From positions 62,001-126,000 of the forward strand of contig NZ_JBQKKT010000008.1 of the NCBI RefSeq assembly GCF_052116585.1: DNA of 64,000 bases, written 5' to 3'. A model generated the notes under the pieces. The model saw nothing but the letters and a program-made list of their open reading frames with translations. It ran no database searches and was not told where the DNA came from. Below are positions 32,961 to 41,015 of this stretch, piece by piece (position 1 is the first letter of the stretch; each line of letters starts with the position of its first letter). The position numbers and the translations under genes were made by a program. The stretch comes from Luteococcus sp052116585. Its GTDB lineage: Bacteria; Actinomycetota; Actinomycetes; Propionibacteriales; Propionibacteriaceae.

Positions 32961-33830
32961 CAGTTGCAGGAAGGCGCGCACTGCGTCCAGTCGGGGGAAG
33001 CTGATCGTCGCATCCGCCTGGGTGGCGGCAACCGGCTTGGCGCAATAGGCAACGCCGAGCCCGGCCTCGCCCAGCATGTCCAGATCATTGGCACCGTCGC
33101 CGACGGCGACGGTCTGGGCGGCCGTGCAGCCTGCCAGCTCGGCGCAGCGCAACAGGTGACGGCGCTTCGCGGCCCGGTCGACGACCTCCCCGCGAGTGAG
33201 TCCGGTGAGACGGCCGTCGCGCACCTCGAACCGATTGGCGGTGATGTGGTCGATGCCCAGCCCCTCGACGAGGGGCTCGACCACCTCTGTGAAACCGCCC
33301 GAGACCAGTCCGACCTGACCACCTGCCTGCTTGACCGAGCGGATCAGCTCCAGCGCCCCGGGGCTGAACTCCAGCTCCCGACGCACCTCGTCCAGGACGG
33401 AGACATCCAGACCAGCCAGGGTGGCCACCCGCGCCCGCAGGGAGGCCGCGAAGTCCAGCTCGCCCCGCATGGCGCTCTCCGTGATGGCGGCCACCTGCTC
33501 ACCCGTCCCCGCGCGGTGCGCCACTTCGTCGATCACCTCGGAGGTGATCAGGGTGGAGTCGACGTCCATCATCAGCAGGCGGGGCGGCATGCTGGCCAGT
33601 GGCTCCTCGACGACGGCGGCATCGATGCCGAGGCGTCCGGCAGCCCCCCGGATGAGGGACCGGGTGCGGACCAGGTCATCGAGCTCGCCCAGTGCACTGG
33701 CCACATGGCCCCAAGGCGTGCACTCTCGGCGCTCCTCACGAGGGCTGGACAGCTGCTCCAGGGCGAGGGTGGCCAAGGACTCGGGCACCTCGGAGGCTGA
33801 GGTCAGGACAATGCGTACGGTCTGGGGCAC
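32955..33830 (-). CDS. serB: Phosphoserine phosphatase
   Basis: A 291-residue HAD enzyme for the last step of serine synthesis. The catalytic motif LLMMDVDSTLI (near residue 90) with D-x-D-S-T is specific to SerB; FTEVVEPL and VGLVSGGFTEVV give motif II, KRRHLLR the Lys, and TVAVGDGANDLDML motif IV. An ~80-residue N-terminal domain precedes the catalytic part, as in actinobacterial SerB. Transcribed towards the FG-GAP gene; ends in a hairpin that includes its stop. Confidence 0.93.
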   Translation of the reverse strand: MPQTVRIVLTSASEVPESLATLALEQLSSPREERRECTPWGHVASALGELDDLVRTRSLIRGAAGRLGIDAAVVEEPLASMPPRLLMMDVDSTLITSEVIDEVAHRAGTGEQVAAITESAMRGELDFAASLRARVATLAGLDVSVLDEVRRELEFSPGALELIRSVKQAGGQVGLVSGGFTEVVEPLVEGLGIDHITANRFEVRDGRLTGLTRGEVVDRAAKRRHLLRCAELAGCTAAQTVAVGDGANDLDMLGEAGLGVAYCAKPVAATQADATISFPRLDAVRAFLQLP

Positions 33831-33912
33831 GGGAACAGATTAGGCAATGCGGCACGCGCCCGGGCAATTGGTGGTCCACTGCGGGGGTTGGGCAACAGGA
33901 CCGTTCAAGCCA

Positions 33913-33972
33913 GTTGGGGGTTCAGGGCCGTTGGGGGTTCAGGGCCGTTGGGGGTTCAGGGCCGTTGGGTGC
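33913..33972. repeat. 17-bp tandem repeat downstream of the YwiC-like gene
   Basis: Three full and one partial copy of GTTGGGGGTTCAGGGCC, ending next to the YwiC-like stop (33973-33975). The array fills most of the gap to serB, a likely variable-number locus. Confidence 0.9.
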
Positions 33973-34788
33973 TCAGGTCAGGCAGAGGGCCAGGGCCACC
34001 AGGCTCAGCACGACCTCGAGGGCCCCCACCTGGGCTGGGCGGATGGTCCGGCCGCGTTGGGGTCCGAACCAGGGCAGTGCCCAGGCGCGCAGCGTCCCCA
34101 CCGCGAAGAAGGCCGCCCAGCCCCAGCTGGTCACATCCAGCACGGCCATGGTCGTGGCGATCAACGTCCACGCGAAGTGCCAAGCCATCGAGGCCCACAC
34201 CCAGCCAGGCTTGTTGCGCTCCCGGATGAGGGTCTTGACGACGAAGACGGTCCCGAAGAAGTAGCCGAACAGTGCAGGGGCGAGCCAGGTGCGGGCGTCG
34301 AGGCCATGGCTGGCCACGGCCTGCGGGGTGGTGAAGGGCAGGATCCAGGCCAGCAGGCTGGCGGCCAACACCGTGCACAGACCCGAGAGCAGGGCCCGGT
34401 CATGGCGCCGACTCGTCAGCCACAGGGCCGTGCCCAGCAGGGGCAGGTAGACCGGCAGCCACCACAGCAGTGGCAATCCACCCAGCGCCAGCGTGGCGAC
34501 TCCCGTCGCTGCCGAGACCAAGCCGTAGGTGAGCACCGCGGGAAGGTACTGCCCCCGTCGGCGCGGGGCGGCCTTGAGCCACAGGCCCGTCGCATTGAAA
34601 CAGAAGTAGCCCACCAGCCAGGTGGCAGCCAGGGGCCAGGCCCAGGCCGGCAGGCCGACGTGGCTGCGCAGCGTCAGCCCGACGACGAGTGGGACGAAGA
34701 GCATGGCCCATGCCCCGTGCTGCTGGGGGATCCAGGCCCCTTTGGCTCGTGCTGGCGTGACCCGTGCTGGCATGACCCGTGCTGGCAT
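33973..34788 (-). CDS. YwiC-like integral membrane protein
   Basis: A 271-residue protein with about seven to eight membrane helices. The N-terminal signature WIPQQHGAWAMLFVPLVVG near residue 18 (P-x-Q-H-G-A-W-A) is diagnostic of the YwiC-like family; function of that family is unknown. The last cytosolic-loop motif RERNKPGW is also retained. The first ~15 residues come from a 15-bp tandem repeat (MPARV-MPARV-TPARA), which gives alternative ATG starts at 34788 and 34773. No strong ribosome-binding site. Confidence 0.78.
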   Translation of the reverse strand: MPARVMPARVTPARAKGAWIPQQHGAWAMLFVPLVVGLTLRSHVGLPAWAWPLAATWLVGYFCFNATGLWLKAAPRRRGQYLPAVLTYGLVSAATGVATLALGGLPLLWWLPVYLPLLGTALWLTSRRHDRALLSGLCTVLAASLLAWILPFTTPQAVASHGLDARTWLAPALFGYFFGTVFVVKTLIRERNKPGWVWASMAWHFAWTLIATTMAVLDVTSWGWAAFFAVGTLRAWALPWFGPQRGRTIRPAQVGALEVVLSLVALALCLT

Positions 34789-34790
34789 GG
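34748..34790. repeat. 15-bp tandem repeat inside the YwiC-like start
   Basis: Three near-identical copies of CGTGCTGGCATGACC (plus-strand reading). Each unit adds five residues and two of them add an ATG, so copy number would alter the N-terminus in frame. Confidence 0.85.
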
Positions 34791-34833
34791 CGCCATATTA
34801 CCCCGGATCAATCCGGAGTAATTGATGGGTGGG

Positions 34834-35892
34834 TCAGCGGACCTCGGTGTGGGTCACCGTGTACTTCGGGTTCTGCTGCACCACGACGGTGCGCCCCAGC
34901 ACCTCGTTGAGACGGGCGCGCCACGGCAGGTGCGAGTTGTACACACACCAGAATTCGCCCCCGGGACGAAGCACCCGCGCGGCCTGTGCGAACATCTCCA
35001 GAGCCGGGCCGGACTCCTTGGCGTGGCCAATGTGGAAGGGCGGATTGGTCACCAGGATGTCCAGGGAATCGGTCTCGAAGTCCGCCAGGCCGTCGCGCCA
35101 CAGCACGTCCACGCGGACATCATTCGCCTCGGCGGTCAGCCGGGTGGCCTCGACGGCCGCCCAGGACACGTCGCTGGCCATCACGTGGGCCGTGCGGAAA
35201 CGGCGGGAGAGCAGCGTGGCCAACACGCCGTTTCCGCATCCCAGGTCAAGCACCTGCAAGGCGCCACCCTCATTGCCTGCGGCCTGCGACGGGCTGCCCC
35301 CCACCTGCTTGCCGATCCTGCCCAGATTGTCGGTGAGCAGGCGGGTGCCCGCATCCACCTTGGCTCCGGCGAAGGTGTTGCCGTGGGCCCACAGTTCCAG
35401 ATCGAGGTCGGCATGCTTCTTCGAACGGGGCCACGTGGCCTCCGACGGGTAGGGCAGGCGCGCGTGCAGCACGCGTGACTTCTGCCGCCCCAGTGAGGCA
35501 TTGACCGAGCCGAAGTGGGTCAGCAGCACCTCATTCATGCTCAGGGTCATGTGCTTGACCCGGCCGCCGGCCACGACACGCACCTCGGGATCGGCCAGAT
35601 TGGCCACCAGCTCCGCGTACTCGTCCAGACCCGCGAGGCTCTTGGGCAGCCGCATCCAGACCAGATCTGCCCCCGTCAGCGCGTCGACCAGGGACTCGGC
35701 CAGCAGCTCCGGGGGGAGCTCCTGACGCTCGCGCAGGTCGTCGCTCCACACCAGAACCTCATCGGCCACGTCACGGGCACGCTCCACCAGCGCAGGGGCG
35801 TCGAGCAGGACGAGGCGACGGGCACGGGCCCCCTCGGTGATGTCCAGGGATTCGTCGGCGATCAGCAGGTCAACAGGGTCAGTCTCAAGCAC
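34834..35892 (-). CDS. RsmC/RlmG-type rRNA (guanine-N2) methyltransferase
   Basis: A 352-residue class I SAM methyltransferase. The N-terminal half is a catalytically inactive pseudo-MTase domain typical of the RsmC/RlmG group; the C-terminal half has VLDLGCGNGVLATLL (SAM site, near residue 220) and the substrate motif ILVTNPPFHIG (N-P-P-F) specific for exocyclic-N methylation of guanine in rRNA. GTG at 35892 chosen; upstream codons overlap the ppsR promoter region. RsmC and RlmG cannot be told apart here. Divergent from ppsR. Confidence 0.85.
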   Translation of the reverse strand: MLETDPVDLLIADESLDITEGARARRLVLLDAPALVERARDVADEVLVWSDDLRERQELPPELLAESLVDALTGADLVWMRLPKSLAGLDEYAELVANLADPEVRVVAGGRVKHMTLSMNEVLLTHFGSVNASLGRQKSRVLHARLPYPSEATWPRSKKHADLDLELWAHGNTFAGAKVDAGTRLLTDNLGRIGKQVGGSPSQAAGNEGGALQVLDLGCGNGVLATLLSRRFRTAHVMASDVSWAAVEATRLTAEANDVRVDVLWRDGLADFETDSLDILVTNPPFHIGHAKESGPALEMFAQAARVLRPGGEFWCVYNSHLPWRARLNEVLGRTVVVQQNPKYTVTHTEVR

Positions 35893-36012
35893 GCTCCCAG
35901 TCTCCCAGTCGAGCGGCGGAAAACCCGCATCGACGCCGCCGCGGGCCCGCGCGCGGTGCTGCAGGGCGGGCCCCGGCGCAGCCTCGTCAGTGCGACGTTG
36001 TAGGTTGTCGCC

Positions 36013-36903
36013 ATGGCAATGGAGCCGCTGCAGATCCACGTGATCGCCGATTCCACCGGGGAGACGGCGGCACGGCTGGCGCGCGCCGCCCAGGCGCAGT
36101 TCACCAACATCTCCGCGACCATCGTCCGGCATCCTCGCGTGAGCACCCCGGAGGCACTGTTCGCCATCTTCGACGGGCTGCGCGGGTCCCAGACTGATGA
36201 GCCCCACATTCGCCGGGTGGTGCTGTTCACGCTGGTCAATGAACACATGCGCACGCTGGTCACCACCGCCTGCCAGGAGCTGTCGCTGCCCTGCGCAGAC
36301 ATCCTGGGCGGCACCCTTGCCGCCTTCGAGGCCGCCACGGGTGCCGAGGCCGACGAGGTGGCGCGTCGTCCCGTTGGTGTGGAGGCCGACTACTTCGAGC
36401 GCATCTCGGCGATGGAGTTCGCCGTGCGCAATGATGACGGTGCCATCCCCGAAGCCCTGCGCGACTGTGACATCTGCCTGGTCGGCGCCTCCCGATCAGG
36501 CAAGACCCCGCTGAGCATCTACTTGGGCTACTTGGGATACAAGACGGTCAATGTGCCCCTGGTGCCGGGCATCGCGCCGCCCGAGGAACTCTTCGGCCTC
36601 ACCCGCTGGCGGATCGTCGGGCTCACGATCGACCCGGAACGGTTGCTCGCCATCCGCAACCGACGGGTCAAGGGTCTGGGCGGCTTTGGTACCAAGGACG
36701 GGTATGCAGACCTGGTGCAGATCTACGACGAGCTCGACGAGGTCGGCAGGATCCAGCGCCGTCTGGGGTGCCCTGTGATCGACACCACCGGCCTGGCGCT
36801 GGAGGAGGCCGCGGTGCGGGTGATCGACATCGTCGACGATCGTGCCCGCAAGGCAGGCTCCGCGCTGCGGCGCCCGGCAGGGAGTCTGATGGTGAGGCCC
36901 TGA
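36013..36903 (+). CDS. ppsR: Pyruvate,phosphate dikinase regulatory protein
   Basis: A 296-residue DUF299 protein. It uses ADP to phosphorylate (inactivate) and orthophosphate to dephosphorylate PPDK at a threonine beside the catalytic His. Visible features: IHVIADSTGETAARLARAA at the start, the P-loop VGASRSGKTPLSIYLGYLGY near residue 160, NVPLVPGI, and GLTIDPERLLAIRNRR. Directly upstream of ppdK on the same strand (140-nt gap), its expected target. PPSR/PDRP family; PPDK type is inferred from the neighbour. Confidence 0.95.
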   Translation: MAMEPLQIHVIADSTGETAARLARAAQAQFTNISATIVRHPRVSTPEALFAIFDGLRGSQTDEPHIRRVVLFTLVNEHMRTLVTTACQELSLPCADILGGTLAAFEAATGAEADEVARRPVGVEADYFERISAMEFAVRNDDGAIPEALRDCDICLVGASRSGKTPLSIYLGYLGYKTVNVPLVPGIAPPEELFGLTRWRIVGLTIDPERLLAIRNRRVKGLGGFGTKDGYADLVQIYDELDEVGRIQRRLGCPVIDTTGLALEEAAVRVIDIVDDRARKAGSALRRPAGSLMVRP

Positions 36904-37043
36904 GGCCGGGTCGTCGACGAGCGGCCAGGGCGACGGCAAGAACCTCCCCGCCTGTGGGTGGGGCACAACTGAACATGACCTCGGGTAATGACCCACAGGG
37001 TGGCCGCGGGCCATCCGGAGCACGGAACCAAAGGAGATTCCAC

Positions 37044-39692
37044 GTGACCGAGAAGTACATCTACGACCTGCACGAGGGCGACGCCACCATGCGCAACCTG
37101 CTGGGCGGCAAGGGTGCAGGCGTGGCCGAGATGGCCAAGGTTGGCGTGCCCGTCCCCGATGCCTTCACCGTGACCACCACGGCCAGCGTCGAGACGATGA
37201 AGCGCGGCGGCCAGTGGCCCGAGGAGCTGGCTGGTCAGGTGGCAGAGGCCCTCAAGCGTCTCGAGGAGCGCACGGGCCGCGTGCTGGGCGGCAAGGACAA
37301 GCCGCTGCTGCTGAGCGTCCGTTCGGGAGCCGTGGTCTCCATGCCCGGCATGATGGACACCATCCTCAACCTGGGCATCAGCGACGAGACGGTCCCGGCC
37401 ATCGTGGAGGAGTCCGGCAACGAGCGCTTCGCGTGGGACTGCTACCGCCGCTTCATCCAGATGTACGGCGAGGTGGTGGAGGGCGTCGATGCCCACGCCT
37501 ACGAGGACGCGCTGACCAACATGAAGGACCGCAAGGGGGTCCAGCAGGACACCGAGCTGAGCGCCGACGACCTCAAGGAGCTGGTTGAGGAGTTCAAGCA
37601 GATCAGCAATGACGCCCTGGGCGGCGAGTGGACCACCGACCCCGTCGAGCAGCTGAACCGCGCCATCAATGCCGTCTTCAAGAGCTGGCTCAACCCGCGC
37701 GCCGACGTCTACCGCAAGGCCAACGGCATCTCGGCTGACTACGGCACCGCCGTCAATGTGATGCAGATGGTCTTCGGCAACCGAGGTGAGACGTCGGCCA
37801 CCGGTGTGTGCTTCACCCGCAACCCGTCCACTGGTGCCAATGAGCTCTACGGTGAGTTCCTGGTCAATGCCCAGGGCGAGGACGTGGTCGCGGGTATCCG
37901 TACTCCGCGCCCGCTGGCCGAAATGCAGGAAGTCCTGCCCGAGGCCTACCAGCAACTCATCGACACGATGAAGAAGATGGAGCTGCACTACAGGGACATG
38001 CAGGACATGGAGTTCACCATCGAGAATGGCAAGCTCTACCTGCTGCAGACCCGCAACGGCAAGCGCACCGCCGCCGCCGCGCTGAAGGTGGCCAGTGACC
38101 TCGTCGACGAGGGGGTCATCGACAAGACCGAGGCGCTCAACCGCATCGAACCCGCCCAGCTCGACCAGTTGCTGCACCCGGCCATCGACCCGAACCATGG
38201 CCGCACGGCCATTGCGAAGGGCCTGCCCGCCAGCCCCGGCGCCGCGGTCGGTGAGATCGTCTTCGACGCCGAGGTGGCCGCCGAGCGCGGTGGCAGGGGC
38301 GAGCCCATCGTCCTGGTGCGGTTCGAGACCACCCCGGATGACATCGCCGGCGTTATCGTCTGCCAGGGCATCCTCACGGCCCACGGTGGCATGACCTCGC
38401 ACGCCGCGGTCGTGGCGCGTGGCATGGGCAAGCCCTGCGTCGCCGGCGCCGCGGGCATCAAGATCGACCCCGTCGCCAAGACGCTCACGATCGGTGAGAC
38501 GGTCTTCAACGAGGGCGACGTGATCACCCTCAATGGCTCCACTGGTGAGGTCTTCGGTGAGGCCCTCGAACTGATCCCGCCGCAGATCAACGAAGACTTT
38601 CAGAAGGTCGTCGGGTGGGCCGACGAGGTGCGCACCATGGGTGTGCGCGCCAACGCCGAGACCTTCGAGGACGCCAGCAAGGCCCGCGAGCTGGGCGCCG
38701 AGGGCATCGGGCTGTGCCGCACCGAGCACATGTTCTTCGGCGCCGACCGTCTGCCTGCGGTGCGCGAGATGATCACCGCCGACAATTCCGAGCAGCGAGC
38801 CGCCGCCCTGGAGAAGATCCTGCCCATGCAGCAGGCGGACTTCGAAGCGGTCTTCACGGCCATGAAGGGCCTGCCGGTCACCGTCCGCCTGCTGGACCCG
38901 CCGCTCCACGAATTCCTGCCGAACCTGGTGGAGCAGAGCCTCCTGGTGCAGAAGCTGGAGCTCACCGGAGCACCCGCTGCGGAGCTGGAGGAGGCCCGCA
39001 AGGTGCTCGGCCAGGTGAAGAAGCTGCACGAGCAGAACCCCATGCTGGGCACCCGTGGCTGCCGTCTGGCCATGCTGTACCCGGAGATCCCGGACATGCA
39101 GGCACGCGCCATCATCCGCGCAGCCCTGGCCGTCCTGGAACGTGAGGGCGAGACCATCGGCATCGAGATCATGATCCCGCTGGTTGCGCTGCCGGCCGAG
39201 CTCAAGAAGCAGCGCGCCATCGTCGACGCGGCGGTCAAGGAGGAGTTCGAGAAGGCCGGCAAGGATCTGCCGTACACGATCGGCACGATGATCGAGCTGC
39301 CGCGCGCCGCGATGGTGGCCGACCAGATCGCCGAGCATGCCGACTTCTACTCCTTCGGCACCAATGACCTCACACAGACCACCATCGGAATCAGCCGTGA
39401 CGATGCCGAGAACGGCTTCCTCACCGACTACGTGGTGGACGGTGTGCTGCCGAAGAATCCGTTCGAGTCCATCGACGTCGACGGAGTCGGCGCCGTGGTG
39501 CGTACGGGCGTGGAGAAGGGCCGTTCCGCCAAGGCCGACCTGAAGTGCGGCGTCTGCGGTGAGCACGGTGGTGACCCGGACTCGATCGACTTCTTCCAGT
39601 CGGTGGGCCTTAACTACGTCTCCTGCTCGCCCTTCCGCGTGCCGATCGCCCGCTTCGCCGCGGCCAAGGCAGCGATGGCGCAGCAGAAGTGA
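37044..39692 (+). CDS. ppdK: Pyruvate, phosphate dikinase
   Basis: An 882-residue enzyme interconverting pyruvate + ATP + Pi and PEP + AMP + PPi. GTG start with AAGGAG 7 nt upstream; family length agrees. N-terminal ATP-grasp domain (NLLGGKGAGVAEM, LLLSVRSGAVVSMPGMMDT), central phosphohistidine domain (GGMTSHAAVVARGMGKPCV, swivelling His near residue 455, with the adjacent Thr that PpsR modifies), and C-terminal PEP-binding barrel (GIGLCRTEHMFF, GTMIELPRAA, FGTNDLTQT, and CGVCGEHGGDP with the catalytic Cys). Provides gluconeogenic PEP or PPi-linked energy saving, typical of propionibacteria. Confidence 0.97.
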   Translation: MTEKYIYDLHEGDATMRNLLGGKGAGVAEMAKVGVPVPDAFTVTTTASVETMKRGGQWPEELAGQVAEALKRLEERTGRVLGGKDKPLLLSVRSGAVVSMPGMMDTILNLGISDETVPAIVEESGNERFAWDCYRRFIQMYGEVVEGVDAHAYEDALTNMKDRKGVQQDTELSADDLKELVEEFKQISNDALGGEWTTDPVEQLNRAINAVFKSWLNPRADVYRKANGISADYGTAVNVMQMVFGNRGETSATGVCFTRNPSTGANELYGEFLVNAQGEDVVAGIRTPRPLAEMQEVLPEAYQQLIDTMKKMELHYRDMQDMEFTIENGKLYLLQTRNGKRTAAAALKVASDLVDEGVIDKTEALNRIEPAQLDQLLHPAIDPNHGRTAIAKGLPASPGAAVGEIVFDAEVAAERGGRGEPIVLVRFETTPDDIAGVIVCQGILTAHGGMTSHAAVVARGMGKPCVAGAAGIKIDPVAKTLTIGETVFNEGDVITLNGSTGEVFGEALELIPPQINEDFQKVVGWADEVRTMGVRANAETFEDASKARELGAEGIGLCRTEHMFFGADRLPAVREMITADNSEQRAAALEKILPMQQADFEAVFTAMKGLPVTVRLLDPPLHEFLPNLVEQSLLVQKLELTGAPAAELEEARKVLGQVKKLHEQNPMLGTRGCRLAMLYPEIPDMQARAIIRAALAVLEREGETIGIEIMIPLVALPAELKKQRAIVDAAVKEEFEKAGKDLPYTIGTMIELPRAAMVADQIAEHADFYSFGTNDLTQTTIGISRDDAENGFLTDYVVDGVLPKNPFESIDVDGVGAVVRTGVEKGRSAKADLKCGVCGEHGGDPDSIDFFQSVGLNYVSCSPFRVPIARFAAAKAAMAQQK

Positions 39693-39721
39693 TTCCCGGC
39701 CCCTGAGCTTGTGAAGGGGCC

Positions 39722-39768
39722 CGACGGCATGGCCCCGTTCTCCCCTTGGGAGGGCGGGGCCATCGTCG
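39722..39768 (+). terminator. ppdK terminator hairpin
   Basis: ATGGCCCCG (39729-39737) pairs with CGGGGCCAT (39755-39763), with outer CGACG/CGTCG arms and a small inner CTCCCC/GGGAGG stem, 30 nt past the ppdK stop. The following stretch to 39865 is rich in a CCAGCAGTCCCCAA-like direct duplication. Confidence 0.65.
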
Positions 39769-39878
39769 TGTCCGGGTGCAGGGCGTGTGGCAGGGTGGAA
39801 GCGGCGAGCCCAACCCCGCAGTTCCCCAACCCCAGCAGTCCCCAAAACCAGCAGTCCCAACCCCAAGGAGGCAGAGGC

Positions 39879-40292
39879 GTGGACGTACGTCGAGCAGGTC
39901 TGGACCTGGCCGAGGAACACGGCATGCATGCCGTGGTGGTGCTGGTGGAAGGGGGACTGGAAACCGAGCATCTGCAGCGGTTGCTGGCTGAGGCCACCCA
40001 GGAAGTGCAGGCGATGGCCGAGTCCGAGGGGTGGCCCGTCTGGTGGTTGGAGCAGGACGAGCACGGCTCGGTGGTGGTTCTGGACGGTCTGGCCATGGAG
40101 GTCAAGCAGGCCCTGGTGGATCTGGAGGAGAGTCACCCCTTGGGGCAGTGGTGGAATCTGGACCTCGTCACCGTGCTGCCCGACGGCGAGGTGGGGGAGT
40201 GGCACCGTTCGCCGATGCGCCCGGAGCCGCGCAGGGCGCCCTCCCCAGAGGCGCTGCAAGAGGCGCTGGCCGCTCTGGAAACCGACTCCTGA
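39879..40292 (+). CDS. Orphan CitX-like protein
   Basis: A 137-residue protein. GTG start with AAGGAGG 7 nt upstream. The stretch VDLEESHPLGQWWNLDLV near residues 80-97 closely resembles the HPLGRLWDIDV core of CitX, the holo-ACP synthase that attaches the triphosphoribosyl-dephospho-CoA group to citrate lyase, and the following DGEV ... PEPRR fits CitX's DG-x-x-S-R ... PPRR. Compared with the family (about 170-180 residues, recalled) it is short, has Q and N in place of the core Arg and Asp, and lacks the C-terminal Cys-rich tail. No citrate lyase genes nearby, so function is open. Remote homology judged by eye. Confidence 0.5.
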   Translation: MDVRRAGLDLAEEHGMHAVVVLVEGGLETEHLQRLLAEATQEVQAMAESEGWPVWWLEQDEHGSVVVLDGLAMEVKQALVDLEESHPLGQWWNLDLVTVLPDGEVGEWHRSPMRPEPRRAPSPEALQEALAALETDS

Positions 40293-40314
40293 CGGTCTCC
40301 GCGGGCTGGTCGCC

Positions 40315-40365
40315 CGTCCTGGTCCGACTTGTTGTCGCGAGACGAGCGAAAGTCGGACCAGGACG
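40315..40365. repeat. Dispersed palindromic element, copy 1
   Basis: A perfect 16-bp stem (40315-40330 / 40350-40365) with arms GTCCTGGTCCGACTT / AAGTCGGACCAGGAC around a 19-nt centre containing GAGACGAGCG. A second copy in inverted orientation lies at 57690-57744, sharing the outer arms and the AGACGAGCG centre. It sits between the convergent CitX-like and dcd genes and may also act as their terminator. Confidence 0.8.
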
Positions 40366-40427
40366 AGTGACCAGATCAATCCCGGGGTGTGCGGACGGAG
40401 CTTGGGCGAGGGGTGTGCGGGGGCTGC

Positions 40428-41006
40428 TCAGTCCAGGGGCGTGCGGTGGAAGCGCTCGTGGGAGCGGGACGGCGTCGGGCCCCGCTGGCCCTGGTAGTGG
40501 GAGCCGGCGGCGGATGAGCCATAGGGGTGTTCGGCCGGGGAACTGAGCTGGAAGAAGCACAGCTGGCCAATCTTCATCCCGGGATACAGCAGGATCGGGA
40601 GCGTCGCCATGTTGGACAGCTCCAGGGTGACATGGCCGTCGAAACCCGGGTCAATGAAGCCCGCCGTCGAATGTGTGAGCAGGCCCAGACGCCCCAGAGA
40701 ACTCTTCCCCTCCAGTCTTGCAGCGATGTCATCACCCAGCGCCACGCGCTCCCAGGTGGCGCCCAGGACGAACTCGCCGGGGTGCAGGACGAAGGGTTCG
40801 TCACCCGCCACGACCACCTCGCGGGTGAGCTCAGCCTGCTCGGCCGCCGGATCGATCACCGGGTAGCGGTGGTTCTCGAAGACTCGGAAGACCTTGTCCA
40901 GACGCACGTCGACGCTGGACGGTTGCACCATCGCCCCGTCCCAGGGGTCGAGCCGGATGCGGCCCGACTCGACCCCGGAACGGATGTCGCGATCACTCAG
41001 CAGCAT
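40428..41006 (-). CDS. dcd: dCTP deaminase
   Basis: A 192-residue trimeric enzyme of pyrimidine nucleotide synthesis. MLLSDRDIRSGVESGRI opens as in all Dcd proteins; QPSSVDVRLDKVFRVF, LEGKSSLGRLGLLTHSTAGF (catalytic Ser/Arg/Glu region with the G-K-S-S-L-G-R motif), IDPGFDGHVTLELSN and KIGQLCFFQL follow in order. The actinobacterial form may be bifunctional (dCTP to dUMP), not decided here. It starts 9 nt downstream of the GH127-fold gene on the same strand, an unusual partner. Confidence 0.96.
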   Translation of the reverse strand: MLLSDRDIRSGVESGRIRLDPWDGAMVQPSSVDVRLDKVFRVFENHRYPVIDPAAEQAELTREVVVAGDEPFVLHPGEFVLGATWERVALGDDIAARLEGKSSLGRLGLLTHSTAGFIDPGFDGHVTLELSNMATLPILLYPGMKIGQLCFFQLSSPAEHPYGSSAAGSHYQGQRGPTPSRSHERFHRTPLD

Positions 41007-41015
41007 GGGCGCTGG

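Noticed and set aside
33913..33972. CRISPR-like array
   Set aside because: 17-bp direct repeats are head to tail with no spacers; the same holds for the other tandem arrays in the window.
36723..40379. A very long open frame (over 1,200 codons) antisense to ppdK
   Set aside because: It mirrors the codon bias of ppdK on the other strand, has no start signal, is His/Leu/Val-rich low-complexity in translation, and ppdK is certain.
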